Source of the DNA: Caenorhabditis remanei
Lineage: Eukaryota; Nematoda; Chromadorea; Rhabditida; Rhabditidae
Direction of reading: 5' to 3'
NCBI RefSeq assembly: GCF_010183535.1
Contig: NC_071328.1
Span: forward strand, 14,818,001-14,882,000
DNA: 64,000 nt
A program made the position numbers and the translations under genes. Shown one piece after another: positions 41,601 through 56,600 of this stretch. Numbering within the stretch: position 1 is the stretch's first letter; every line of letters begins with the position of its first letter. Under the pieces are notes generated by a model. The model did not search any database and was not told the DNA's origin. It saw nothing but the letters and a program-made list of their open reading frames with translations.

Positions 41601-44600
41601 CAAAGGAACGCCAGACTAGCAGAAAATTGAGAGTTAGGTTATTTTAAACGCGTCAAAAGCACGCCAGGCTCTTCAAAAAACATCAAATTTACCTATGCAA
41701 CTCATCCAACATGTGTCCAATCTCTGTCATCTGTTTCGCGTGTTCAACGGGTGCCATCTTCAGAAGACGTCCCTCAGCCGTATCCAACCATTTCATAAGT
41801 GATTGAAGGTCTCCGTGGAATGCCATCGCCTCCTCCATCGCCGCAATCAAATCTCTCTTTTTCTCAGCAAACAATCCAGTGATCGTCGAGAATCCGCCAC
41901 GTACATTCGCCACTTGACTCTCGATTACAGCCTTCTCGTCGTCTGGAACGTAGCCGGCGAGTTGTTGGCCAGCGATACTGAGTGCTTCGATTCGAGGACG
42001 TGTTCGTTCCATTTCGTTTGCCACCTGGAAGAGAAATGAGTTTTCTAGAGGATTTGGCTGAAATTTGATGAAATTGAGACTGAAAGTTCCGTCAAAATCG
42101 TGTTTTGAACGCGTCTAAGGCACCCCAGATTGGCAAAAACGGCGAATTCGGTAATTTAAAACGCGTCAACGGCGCGCCAGAGACCATAAAAATGTGTTTT
42201 TCGAGTCTGGTGCACCTTTGACGCGTTTTCAAAAGTAACTCAAAAATTAACGTATATATCCAGATACTGCCAACTACAGTAATCTTAAGATCAGCAGCTG
42301 GCGTGTCTTTGACGCGTTCTTATCTTTTTCACTGTCATACGGAATTTGGTTAAATTTAGACGAATTTTGGTATGAAATTCTCAAAAATAACAATTTTTGA
42401 AAGTGTAAAAATTAATTTGGGGTCAGAAAATCCAGATTTTCAGTCAAAACTCCAATTTTTGAACTATAAAACTGAACTTTTTACGTCTAAAATATGAATT
42501 TTTGTGTCTAAACTGCAATTGTCCATTTTGAGCCAGAAAATGCACTTTTCATTGAATTTTCAGACAAAAATTTACCGAAATAGGCTCAAATTCTGTGTTT
42601 TAGGTCTGATTTTCAGCTTTTTAAGCTCAAAAACTATAATTTTAAATCAAAATTGCATGTTTTTAACCATAAAATTGTACTTTTTCGGCTCCAAACTCAT
42701 TTTTACGTCTAAATTGCAAATTTTTGAAGAATTTTCAACCGAAATTTATCAATATAGGCGGAAATTTCGATTTTTGCTCACAATCAGATATATAGTGTTT
42801 TAGGTCCGATTTTCAGTTTTTTCAGTCAAAATTACAATTTTCGAACTGTAAATATGCACTTTTTAATGTAGAAATACGTCTGAATTCCAAATTTTTAAAC
42901 CAATTTTGTTTTAGTTCCGATTTTCAGCCTTTTCAGCTCAAAAAAACATGATTTTCAGCAAAAAACCTCGAATTTTCAAGCGAAATTTACTGTTTTAGCT
43001 CCAATTTTCAGCCTTTTTCAGCTCAAAACCACCCGAATTTCTCACCTGCGCCATAATCTGCTGCTGCTCCTCCAACTGCTCCGGATGTCCCGTGGCGGGC
43101 TCAACCAACTCCAGCCGATTCCTCAAATCATCGACAGCCTTCTGACACGAATCAAGTTCACTCCAAAAGTGTTTCGCCTTCTCAAGCACGTCTTCAAGTA
43201 CGACTCCTCGGTCTAGGGCCTCTCGTTCAATCTCCTTCCACAACTTATCCAACCGATTCAACTTATTCTCCACATCACCTCCAGTGCCTTCTGGCGCCGT
43301 CGCAAGCAACTCATTGGCCGTCTGTTTCAACGCATCGTACGCATTCTGCTTATCCTTCAAACTCTCAACAATCGATCGATTCTCGGCTAGCCTCGATTCC
43401 AACACACTCGGATCCGCCGATATCCCCTCGTTCTCCTTCAACCGATCAGCTGCTCCTTGCAGATTCGCCACCAACGTCTCCAACCGCTCTCCGAATCCAA
43501 TCGTCGCTCCCATCATATTATCAATCGCGTGTCCTCTCGCTCTCACCGCCTCCCTCACGTCTTCATATCCTTGTACAAGCTCCCCAGCTACCGATTCCAA
43601 CAACGGCGATTGATCCTCCGCAAGAATCTCTTCCAGAGCACCGACATCCGACTTGAATCCCTCTATAATCGGTCGATACGCAGCCACACTTCTCGCCAAC
43701 TCCTCATTATGATCGTGCATCTCTCTCAACTCCGCAGCCGGCGTCGCAGTGGTCACTGACGCTGCTCCTTGAAGTTCTCCATCCATCTGATCCAACCACT
43801 TATTCAACTCATCAAACTGAGCCGTAAGTTGCTCCATGAGTGCCAGTGCTCTTTCCAGTGTCTCCGTTCGATCCGCACACAGTGACATCACCTCTTCCAC
43901 CAACTCCTTCCCCTCGTCTACCGTGTCCGAGATCTTATCGTTCGCCTCATTTCCCTCCATTCCCAACTGTCTCGCCACCTTCTTCGCCTCTCCCGCAACA
44001 TTTCTGAATTGCACTTTATTGGCGCCGGCTTCCTCGTTTATAATCCTCTGATGCTTCAACTGACTCTTCAAACACTCCAAATCCAACGATGGCAACGCTC
44101 CCTCCAGAATCCTCTCCCGTGCCGCACTAAACCACTCTATCAGATACTGTAGATCATCGAGCACAGCTCTCGACTGTTTCGACGCCATCTCAATTCTCTC
44201 GGCTCGTCGTGCAACTCTATCCGCCACCGAGTTCACCAACTTATTCATCGCCACCGTATTGGCAAACAACTCATCCGCCTTGTCAGCAGAGCAAAGCGCC
44301 TGAAGTTGTGTTGATAATACAGTAAGATCATCAACTCCAGGGCGAATCTTCTGCGAGATGTCTTCTTCCAGAAGGAATATCAATTCTGCCTGGGTATCCG
44401 GATCTTCTTCATCTATCGTCTGCAGATCTCTATCCATATCTTCCAGTACTTGCATAACATTGTCAAATCCATCATGGAAACCCTCAGAAAGCGGGATTGC
44501 CTTGGCCAGGAGTGCTATCTTCTCATCCGCCGACGTCATCAAATCCGCATATCTAAACTTCAAATCATCCAGTCTTTTCTGTGCAATCAGTGCTTCTTCC

Positions 44601-47600
44601 GGTTCCCCTTGAATCGCCAACTGTTTCCCCACTTCAAAGATATTCGCCATCATCTCATCCCGATCAGCTATCGAAACAGCGATTTCCGCGAGTATATTCG
44701 TCTGCTCCACCAAGTCATCCGGCTCAATCGGCAGCTCATCCAAATCACTCAACTTGATCTCTGTCTCCCCAACGAATCGTGTCATATCCTCCTCATCAAG
44801 CGTAAAGTCCTGAATCTGTTGCAAGAAGCTCTCAAGCAACGGTCTCATATTAGTAATCCCGGCATCCAGTGCTCTCGCTCGTGACTCCAACTGTGCCACC
44901 TGTCCACTAATCACATTCGCATCCTCCACAGAGACCAACGATGCCAACATCGGCGCCAACTCCAAAATCGAGCTTAAATCATCGGATTTCAAGGCGAGCT
45001 CCTCTTGCAGCGCCTCCTGCTCCCCGAGCATCTCTTGCGCCTTTTCTACCGTAATCGGAACTTTTGCAAGTCCCTGAAGTCGTTTTTCAGCGGAAATGAG
45101 CCATTGATCAAGGGGAATCGTGAATTCTTGAAGACGTTCAGCCAAGTCCACAGCGTCTAGAAGTTTCCGTTGTCGATCAACAGCAGAATTCAGAAGTTCC
45201 TTATAACGATCATCAATCTCTTGATTCTTATTGAGCAACGCTTTCCTGTCAGATCCATCAGCTCCACCTCCCTCCACCATCTTCTCAATCATCGTTTTGA
45301 ATCCATCGACACTCGGTTTCTTATCCTCAACATGTTTCATCAGAACCTCATACGCATGAAGTTGAGCCTTGGCGACCTTCGCATCAGCAGACGGTTTCTT
45401 CTGATTCTCCATCATCTCCTCCGTCTCTTCCAGCCAATTCAACAGAGCTCGATACGCGTCTTCCACTTTTCCTTGTTGCTGAACTGCCGCATCCACTGTC
45501 ATCTCCTTATCAGAAACCTTGCCGACGACGTCAGAGTAGGCGTCACCGACTCTCTTCAACAGCGAATCCAATTCTTTCGTGTCCGCTTCCGGTCCGGCCG
45601 TCTTGATCATCAATTTACAGTCCGAATTGAACGAATCCATTTTCTCGCCGACGGGTTTCAACGATTCCTTCAACTTTCGCACTTTTTCCGCAACTTGTTT
45701 CGGGTCTTGAAGCTGTTGAGATGGTGTATTCTGAATCGATTCATCTAATGAGATTGCTCCAAGTGCTCCGACAATTTCATCGGCATCGCCGTGAAGTTTA
45801 TCGATTTCTGCCTCGGTTTCGACGAGTTTCTTCTCACGTTGAGCCAAACGTTTTCCGGCGCGGGCGGCGAGCTGAAAATATTGAAAATATAGAAATTTGC
45901 TGGGTTTCTGCATTAAAATATCTAGATTTTCATATTTTTCAGCATTAAAAGTCTCAAAAATACTCAATTTTGAGAAAATTTGAATCCTTTTAGGCTTATT
46001 TCATACTTTAGTCGGTAAACTTTTTCTGAAAAACTGAGATTTTTCATGATTTTCAGCTCGTAAGTAAGCGTTGTTATCAATTTTTTCCGATTTTCAGTCA
46101 ACAATTCAAGATTTTCACGGTTTTCAGTTTAAAAGAGTTCTATTTTCACTCAAAATTCTTCAGTTTCCGCTTTTTTTGGGCTCAAATCTCAAGAAAAGTC
46201 ATACAGATTCATTTTTTAACGAACTAAAGTTGCATTCGGCTGAAAAACTTTTTTTTAACTCTGGAAAAGTGCCTAAAACCCCGATTTCCAACCAAATGTC
46301 TCAAATTTTTAGCATTTTTCAATGTTTTTGAGCTCAAAAATGCAAGATTTTCAGCGTTTTCAGTCTGGAAAAGTTATAGAAATGCCTAAAAACACAATTT
46401 CCATTCAAATGTCTCAAATTTGTAGCATTTTTCAGTGGTTTTTTTCGCTCTAAACTCGAAAAAAACTTTTCAGATACATTTTTGAGCTCGAAATTGCAAT
46501 TTTCAGTGTTTTCAATTTGGGAAAGTTATAGAAATGCCTAAAACACCAATTTCCAGTCAAAACTTTCCAAGATTTTCAGGGTTTTCAGTTTGAAAACAGT
46601 TTTCAAAATTTTCAGTTTTTTTTTTCAATGCCTTTTTCAATGCCTTTTCAATGCCTAAAACCCCGATTTCCAGTCAAATTTCTCTAATTTTAACCCGAAT
46701 TTCTCGAATTTTATCCCCAATTTGAAGCCGTCAACATGAGTTTTTCCCATCAATTTTTAGCGTTTTTCTTTCGTCTTTCTCTTACCTCATAATAAAAAAT
46801 GGGTAGCAAAACGACAGGTACCGTAGTCAGCGCGTCATTGAATAAACGACTGGAATTCTCAAAGGAAATGTCAGGAATCATTCATTAAGGATATCAAACG
46901 TTGGGAAGGAGATAGAGAAGTAACTTATCGAAGAAGAAGAACGCGCGCTCTCTCCTAGGCTCCGCCCCCTTCAACAGCTGATTCTCTCTGCGTGTCTCTC
47001 TCTCTCTCTCTCTCTTTCCTACACTATCTCGTCTCGTTTTAACTTGTTTTGATTACTCGTCGACACAACACGAATATAACAATTAAACGCTTCTCCCCTC
47101 TATGTTACACTATCTCTCTCGTAGTGATTATCATAAAAATTTACTACTCGATTTTGATTGGAATGGCGTCTGGCGGTGTATGATACACTTATTTTTGGCT
47201 GGAAATCAAGGAAAATAGCTGAAAATCAGCAATTTAGATTTAAAAATTCGCATTTTCCAGATTAAATGATCTAAAAAATCAAGACAACATTATTGACTGA
47301 AATTGCTCGGAAATAGCTGAAAATCAGCAATTTAGAGTCAAAAATCCGGCATTTTTCAGCATCAAAAACAGAAAAATGCTCACAATCTTCACTTTTCCGC
47401 AAAAAAACCTCAAAATTTCCAGATTTTTCAAGTGATATTGATATGCTATAACAATTTCGGGTGGAATAGACTGGAAACATATATCAAAACCTAGCATTCG
47501 GAGTGAAAATACCGAATTTTCGGCTTTTTTGATCGCAAAGTAGTAAAAATTAGCTGAAAAAAGATTTTCAGATTTTTATATAAGGACGGTTCGAAATTCT

Positions 47601-50600
47601 AGATTTTTCAGAATCTACGGATTCTCAGATCTGAATTTTGCCATTTTTCAGATTTTCCAGATCTATAAGTCTGAAATTCAAAATTTCAGCCCAAAAATTT
47701 TGAACATTACCTAAAACTTGCTATTTTCAGCTAAAAATCGCTATTTTTCTCATCTTTTCCCCGGAACTTCCAGTTTTCCTCCCTATTTTATCAGCGAACC
47801 CATTATTTTTTCTCCTCTCAATAAATCTCTTCTTTTTTTCTCAAGTACCTAACTAATGACAAACAGATAGACACTGAGATATGTTACATTCTTTTTTTTT
47901 CTGCAAATAGACCTTTTTTAAAAGAAAACGACTAGAGGTTAGGGGATAGGTAACTTGATATCGGGGGTCAAAAAAAAAAAAGTATTTTGACGGTGCCAGG
48001 GACCTTTGGAACAAGAATTTCAGCAATGTCATGAGGAGGTCAAAACACGTAACGAATTGTGTTAGGATTGTCCAGTAAGCAGAGAAAAACTCAATTTCTG
48101 GGTGAAATTCTGGAAAAAATCCGAAAATGGATTCCAAAAATAGGTTTTCATGCCAAAATTAGGGTTTTTTCAGGTAGAAAATGTTAGAAACACAGTTTTT
48201 CAACAATTTTCGTGAAAAACTGACTATTTTCGAATGGTTTTTCAGCACAAAACCACATTCTTCGTGATTTTCAGCATTTCAAAGTTAGAAACACGTTTAA
48301 GCAAAAACTCAAGTTCTGGCTGAAATTTTGGAACAGTTCCAAAAATAGAGTTCAAATTAGGATTTTTCTCTCGAATTAACAGTATTTTCTGACAAAATCG
48401 CTATGTCAGATTCAATTTTAGGTCTTAAATGTTGATTTTTACAGTTTTTTTCGGCGATTTTCGTGAAAAATGGGCTATTTTGGACAAGTTTTCAGTAAAA
48501 AACCACATTTTTCAAGATTTTCAGTATTTCGAAGCTAGGAACACATCTAACAAGGGAAGGATCCCGAGTCAAGATGGAGTTACAGGTCGAGACATATATC
48601 ACTAGAACGGAAATTTTGCGCTAATTTCAAATCTGTATTTCAATTTTGCTGAGCGATCTCGTGAAAAAAGTTATTCACGATTTTGTGGCTTTTCGGTGCA
48701 AAAATTAGCATTTTCAAGACTCCCAAAATTAACGTTTTTTTCATTTTTTTAAAATATTTTTTTGTTTTGTACGTATGAGTACGGATAGAAAGATGATTTT
48801 TGCATAGTTTGATTTCAGAATATATTTTCAGAAAAAATTTTGTGGAGTTTCTTAAATTTTCAAAAATGACGCATCTACAAAAAATTTGTCTGAAAATTTT
48901 CTACAGTTCCAACACAAACAATGCAATCTTCATAATTGGAAATACACGTACAACACAAAAAAATTTGAAAAAAATCAGAAAAACGTTAATTTCGGGTGTC
49001 TTGAAAATGTTTATTTTTGCACCGAAAAGCCACAAAATCGTGAATAACTTTTTGCACGAGATCGCTCAGCAAAATTGAAATACAGATTTGAAATTAGCGC
49101 AAAATTTCCGTTCTAGTGATATATATCTCGACCTGTAACTCCATCTCGACTCGGGATCCTTCCCTAGTTAGAGGCTGTTTGACTCGAAGACAGGTATGTG
49201 CCCGGGTGGCGTTGAGCGCCTCTCATTTTCAGCCGAAATTTGAAAATGCGACGAGAAAGAGTGTGCGAAATGGAGAGACGCAGGCACACTCTCTCGATTT
49301 CACACACTATCTCTCGTCGCATTTTCGCCCACTTTGAAATCTTTCAGCGCCCAAAGCGCCTCCATAGGCACATCCCTGCTCGAAGACTACCGTAACCCAA
49401 TCCAAATCAAAATGTCTCAAAATTTTCAGAGAAAAACTTAATTTCTGGTAGAAATTCTGGAAAAGAAACTCCAAAAATTGATTCCAAATGAAGATTTTTC
49501 TCTCGAATTCGAGACTGAAATCCCGATTTGCAGCAATTCAGACAAAAATTGCAAAGCCAGATTCAATTTCAGGTCTATAATGTTAGAAACACTTGAATTT
49601 TCATGTTTAGAATTGATTTTCACAGTTTTTTCGGCGATTTTTGTGACAAATTGGAAAAAAAACACACATTTTTCGGGATTTTCAGCATTTCAAAGCTAGA
49701 AACACCTCTCAGAATGCTTATTTTTCAGTAATTTTGCCCGAAATATTCAGTATTTCCAGTTTTTGTTCCGAAAATCTCTTAAAATCTGTAGAATAAATAC
49801 ATTTTTCTCATAGATTTTCGATTTTTTAAATATCTGGCGCGCCTTTCACGCGTCTCACCTTATTCAACTCATCGGCATTCGCTCGATTCGTTTCGAAAGC
49901 GGGTTGCGTGACAATTCCAGCACCCAACGCCGCTTCCCACTCAGCTCCGAGCTCTATCACTTTCGTCTGTGCCGAATCGAGATCTCCATTCAGATTCAGA
50001 ATCTCCTCCTTCTGTTTTCGAAGCTCTTCACGACTCCGTCCGATCGGATCCAAATCTGCGATTTCTGCGACGAGCGAATTGATTTTCGCAGACGCTTTCT
50101 GAGATTCCGCCTGAATTTGATCCGCCGCCTCTTTCTTCTCAGCCAATCGATCACTTTGTGAATGGAGAATCGCGAGAAGCTCATCAATTCCCGATTGGAG
50201 ATCGCCAATTTTTTGATCTACGTTTTGAGCGTCATCCGGGGAGCAGCCGTCCTTTTTGATCTCGTCGCCGACTGCTTTGAGTTCACGCGATTTCAGCGAC
50301 CAGAAGTCTTCGATCTCGTTGAGTTCTGAAACTTTTCCAAAGGATTATTTCAGAAAATCAGCAAATTTAGGATCCGGGTTACTGTATCTTGATCAAACAA
50401 TTTTTAGGATCGGGTTACTGTAGCTGGATTCTAAAAATTTAGGGTCAGGTTACTGTAGTTAGATCATAGATCCTTAGGTATGGCTACTGTAACTTTCTGA
50501 AGTGGGCGTGGCCTAATAAAAACTGAAAGTGGGCGTGGTTTGATTAAGCTCCGCCCACTATTCCAGAGCTAATTTGGGTGTCTTTGACGCGTCAAAACTC

Positions 50601-53600
50601 AAGATTCTTATTTTTTCCAACAAAATATTTGTGACTTAAAAATGCTGAAAAAGTGGGCGTGGCACTAATTAAGCTCCGCCCACTAATTAACTTTTATGAC
50701 TACCGTAAACCTACAGGTCCAAAAAGTGGGCGTGGCCTAACTGAGCTCCGCCCACTTGTTCAGATCTAGCTGGGGCGTCTTTGACGCGCTGAAAGTCAAT
50801 ATTCTCTTTTTTCCAAAACATATTTGTGATTTGAGAATGCTGAAAAAGTGGGCGTGGCCTAATTAAGCTCCGCCCACATCAAAAAGGGGGAGGAGCCTAA
50901 CTACCGTTTTCCTACAGATTCCAAAAAGTGGGCGTGGCCTAAGTCTGAGCTGCACCCACAAATTGAGATTTACTTTCAGAGTGAAATTAGGCTCCGCCCA
51001 TTTCCAACAATATAAAGGAGAGTGGGCGTGGCCTAATTAAGCTCCGCCCACTAATCCAGATCTATCTGACGCGTTTTTGCACTTAGTTGCTATGACTCTG
51101 GCGCGCCCTCAACGAGTTTTTACTTCGATTATATCGATCTGGCGCGCCTTTGACGCGTTTTACTCACTCGACTGTACTCTCTCGCCATTCATCTGATCCT
51201 TCTCAACGGCTTCTTCAATTTTAGCCTTCTGATTCTCCGAAAACTGCCGAATCTCGTCAACAAGTCGTTCGAATTTCGCAGAGAAGTCGTGTTTTCTCTG
51301 AGCAGCCGCAGCCGCCGTCCTCGCCTTCTTCGCCATCGATTTGACGTCATCAGCGAGTTTCTCGGCACGTCTTCTGAGTCGATTGGCGTCCGGTCCGGGC
51401 GCCGCCGCCTCGATTCGATTCATGATCGCGTTAAGGGCATCAACGTCAGCCAGACGACGAGCCATCGTCATCTCCACCAATTTCAGCGCGTCACACGCTT
51501 CCGGGTCTTCTGAATTCAAAAGTCCATCGAGTTCTTGTTGATCTCCTTGAAGACGTTGCTCCAAAGCGTGCTCCGACTCCCCAAATTGTTTCACCAACTC
51601 CCCGGCTTTCGTGAGTAAATCCTTGCGATCTCTGGCTGCTCCGAGAGCTTTCGGCCACTTCGAATTCAACAATTCCAGTTTTTTCTTCAACTCGGCGTCT
51701 GGTTTCTTCTTGAGCTCCTCGGCGACTTTTGCTCTTAACAGGGAAACATCGCCTTCGTGATCTATAAGCTGCTGGAACAGAGCCTCCGCTCTTTTGGAGT
51801 CTTCCAGAAGCTTCTGCGAGTCCGCTGCTATCGGCGCCGCTTGCTCCAACTCATTTTCAGCGGAACTAACGACTCCGATGAGCTCGTCGAGCCTCTTTTC
51901 CAACTCCATTCCCTCATTTTGAGCGTTTAACGCCGCCTTCTTCACATTCTCAATCTTCCTCTCCAACTCGTCGGCCTTCTTCTGCGTCGACTCGAGTTGC
52001 TCTTGAATTTCAGCTCGATTCGTTGCATCCACTTCCAGATCTTCCGTTGCCTCTAGAATTGTTTTCAGCTTGCCGAGCGCTTTGTCGACACCGCCGAAAC
52101 GCGATTTGAGCGAATCGAGAGTGGCGAGTTGGTCACCGATATCGTTTGGAGACATGCGAGACGCTTTTTCCACATTCGACTCGAGTTCGTTGAGCTCTTT
52201 TCTGAAATTATAATGAATTTGAAAAATTGAAAAAATATTACAACAATTTCCATTTTTTGCTGAAAACAACCTTCTGAAACTATAAAAATCGATTTTTTCA
52301 GCTAAAAACTTTTTTTTCGACTCTTTTTCGAATTCTCTTATTATCAGAAACGACAAGAGCCATTTTCATCCAAAATTTCAAAAAAATCAGGTTTTTGGAT
52401 TGAAAATCAACTTTTTACCCGATTTTCAACAAAAATTTTTTTTTTCAAACATAGTTTCCCACCGAAAACTTCAGATTTTCTCAGTTTTCAGATAAAAAAT
52501 GTCGAAATTTCCCAATTTTTCGACAGAAAATTCGACTTTTGGACTGAATATTTCCAAAAGTCGCCCATTTTCCTGATTCAAAATGATCTAATCTATTTTT
52601 TCCCCATTACTCTTTGGTAATTATACTTTTTGGCATGAAATTCCTAAATTTTTGCATATTTTTGCATTTTTCTAAGAGAAAATGTCACAATTTCCAACTT
52701 TTTCGACCGAAAAACTCCAAATGTTCTAATTTTCCTGATTAAAAATATAAATTTTCAAAAATCGATGAAATCACTAAATTTTTGCAGAATTTCGACATTT
52801 TCTGACATAAAATGTCTACATTTTCCTAGTTTTTCAATATAAAACCGTAATAGTTTAAAATCATGATTTTCAGACAAAAATATTGAAATTTGATTATATT
52901 GAATAAGGAAAATGAGCAATTTTTGATGATTTTCGGTTGAAAAGTCAAAAGCTATAATATTTTTTGTTGAAAAAAAAACTGAAAATTTCAGCCAGAATTG
53001 CGTCGAAAAACTCAACTTTTATAGTTTCAGACTGCGTTTTCGTTATTTTTTCCCGAATTTTCGTCAACATTACCTCAACTCCTTCTGAATCTCCCTCAAC
53101 TCTCGTCCCAATTTCGCAGCCTCTTCAACTCTCTCCGCCTTCTCATCCAATCCACTCTCCAACGAGTGCCATCTCCGATTCAACGCATCCATCTTCCCCA
53201 TCAACTCCTCCACACTCTGCTTATCGGCCGCCCGTGACATCAGCTCATTCGCTAACGTGTTCACCGCTTCCAACGTCGTCTTTTCGCCCTCCGTCTCCGC
53301 TTTCATCAGTTGAATCTGTCCATTCTGCGACTTGGCCACCGCTTGATCAGTACTCGGTGCTCCGATCGCTTCGACCATTTTCTTCTTGGCTCCAATCCAC
53401 TTCTCAATCTGTGCACACTCATCCAACACCTTCTCCGCATTCCTCGTTCTCTCTCTTGCCTCATCGAACGCATCCGCAAGCTCATCCCATCGATCCGTCA
53501 GATTCTTCTCCTTCGTCGCCATCTCCATTGCCTCCGTATCAATCGACGCCTCTCTTCCCAATTCTCTCGCTGACAATCTCGTCTCCTCAACACGTCTTTG

Positions 53601-56600
53601 CTCTCCCCGTCCACTCTTATCCATCCGTTCCAAATCCATCAACTGCGATTTCACACCTTCCTTCGTCACCGGCACTGGGAGCCCCTCGAGTTGCTCTTTT
53701 CTCTTCTCCATATACTCCAACACCGCGCGCTCCGAGTCGACAAAAGCAGTTGCCTTCCCGTCCAACTTATTAATCTTATCACCTCGAGCCTTGAGCTCCG
53801 ATGCCTGTCGTTGAAGTCGTCCGGAGAGCTCCGAAACCTGTCGTTGTGCATTTCCAGCTTTGTTCTCATCAGATGCTCCACTAATTTTCATCGCAATCGC
53901 CTCCAAATCGTCCAATTTGGAGTGTCCCTCCTGCTGTCTATCCGCCAGTTCCTGAATCTCTTTCCGTTGCTCCGCGAGCTTCTCCCGGTTGATAGACACC
54001 TTTTCAAGCGCCTTCATCTCTTCATCCAACGCTCCAATCCAACTCGTCAACTGATTCTTGGCACCTTCAAAGTCCGCATCAAGAGATTCCAGCTCCGCAG
54101 CCTTTCCCTTCTTCGCCTCCAACTCCTGGGCACATGAATCCACACGTCTTCGGAGATCTCTCGTCTTCTGAATCACCGGCTCCGTCTGAGTGACATTCGG
54201 GATATCACAGAGATTCTTCGTGATCTTCTCGAGATTCTCTGCTTGATTCTGAAGCTGTCCAACTTCTGTCTCCGCTTCCGGCAGTCTTGAATTCCGAATC
54301 TTCGCTCCAGCAGCGTCCACACATCTCGCCAACTTCTCCGCCTCACTATTCACCGTCTGTAATCCATTGATCGCATCGAATATATTGTCTCGATGTCCCT
54401 TCAAATCCGAATTACTCCTCTTCAACTGTCTCTTCACCTCATGCAACTCCCCGAGTGATTCTGAATCCCCGACATCTTCTGCCTTCTTCTCCAACTCCTC
54501 AGCAAGTGCCAGCCGATTCTCAATCTCTCCGTGAAGCACTTGTTCATCGCGTCGCGCTTCATGCAATGCGATCTCTGTCAGTGGCAGCTCTACAGGTCGT
54601 TTCGTCTTCTCCGACGTCTTCTGACTCCACGCCTTCAAATTCGCCACCGCCTGTTTGACACCTTCAGCGGCTGCTTTCCGGGACGCCGCTTCCATCATAT
54701 TCTGCTGGAGACGATCGATCACTCCCTGATGACGTTCTCTTCTAGAATTCGCCAACTGCTCGTGTCTCTTTCGGACGTCATCCGCCACATTAGTGCCTTC
54801 CAGTGCATTCAGAAGACGTCTGGATGCGGATTCCGCTTCGTCCAACTGCGACGATCCTCCTGCCGCCATTCGATTCAACTCCTCGATTCGCTGAATTCGA
54901 TCGTCATCTGGAATCCGTTGAGTCTCCACGTCTTCTACCTCTTTCTGAAGCGTCTGAAGCCATTCGTCCGCTCGTCTCGCTTGCTCCGAGTGCTCGTCGT
55001 TCATCGCGTGAACTCGATTCTGGAATTGAATCAAATCTTGACATTGACGAAGAAGTTGAGAATAGTCGTCTTCCACACGTCGTCTCGTCTCATGCACTTC
55101 GTCAACTGAGATTCCACTCGGCACGTCATCTGATCCACTCGCTCGCACGTCATCATACATCGCAGCGATTTCTTGTTCAATGCGGAGAACCGAGGCGCCG
55201 ATCGTTTTGAGACGAGACTCCTCTCGAATCACTTCTTCCATCAGAGACTTCGCTTCGAATCTGGCGTCGTCAGACTTCTGAGAATCCCCTGATTTGTGAC
55301 GAATGTCACCGGCGAGACGTGTTCTATCAGTCATCCATGATTGCATTGATGATGTGAGGGAGGAGAATTCGATGAGTAGAGATGAGAGGATGTTGAGTCT
55401 GAAAATGAGAATTTTTGACTGGTAAAGAGAGAAAAGCAGGAAAAGAGGAATCTGAGAATCTGAAAATTTGTTCAAGTTTCAGAACTAAACTAGATTTTCA
55501 AAATGCACAAAAATTATAGTTTTAGGCTGAAAAATGGCTGAAATTTGTCATTTTTTGAATATTTGAGCTGAAAATTGAGATTTTTGAGACTGAAATCTGT
55601 CAAAAATTCGGAAGAATTCACTATGGAAATGTCGAAAGTATACATCGATTCAAAGAGGTACAAATCCTTCAAGAACCGCTACAGTAACCCCCAGCAACCC
55701 AAAATCTCCATTTTAAGCAAATCTATTCTAAAATAAAGTGATTAACTCTCTTTTACACATTTTTAATGCTCAAAAAGCCCTAAAATCCATCAAAATCTTC
55801 TCAGAAACCATCATTTTCAGCTTAAAAATGTAATTTTTAAACTATTTTGAGCTTAAAAATGGGATTTTATGATCATTTTCAGCTTAAAAAAAAATGAATT
55901 TCTTCGACTATGTTAAGCTTAAAATTGTGATTTTTCGACATTTTGCACATTTCTAATGCTCAAAGAGCCCTAAAATCCATCAAAATCTTCCAAAAAACCG
56001 CCCAAAAAACCCGAATTTTCCATAATAACACGAGTATGCCAACAAATAAACGATGCGCACACATTCATATACCTCTACATGTATCAATAAATGCATATGT
56101 ATATTATCTATGCACGGCAATCTTGAACACCTCTTCACTCACTTATCTCTCGCCTATTCTACATATATGATCTATCTCTCTCTCTCTCTAAATGTCTATA
56201 ATAGAAATAAAATACAAAACCGTCAGGAAACCGGTGAGAGAGAGATAGAAATGGATGGGAAAGTGATGGGAAAACGGGGGAAAAGTGGACGAAATTTCCA
56301 TATTTTCCCACGCGATTTTATTTGCATATCATATAGCGATTCATCGATTTATAGATGGAAAATCGGGGAAATTCAAGTTAAATTATTGAAAATTTGACCG
56401 AAAACCTCTTTTTTGGGCTCAAAAAGACAAAACCTCGAATTTAAGCTAAAAATTTCATTTTTTAACTTAAAAAGTCAACTTTCAGTCAGAAGTCCCATTT
56501 TTCAGTATTCAAAATGAGTTTTTGAACCTAAAAACATAATTTTTTGGCTCAAAGTGACATTTTCGACTCATTTTTTGGGCTGAAAAAGACAAAAAAGCTC

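Noticed and set aside
52964..53773. 269-codon plus-strand frame opposite the vab-10 rod
   Set aside because: Pro/Ser/His-rich low-complexity shadow of the well-supported minus-strand spectrin exon; no splice or family support.
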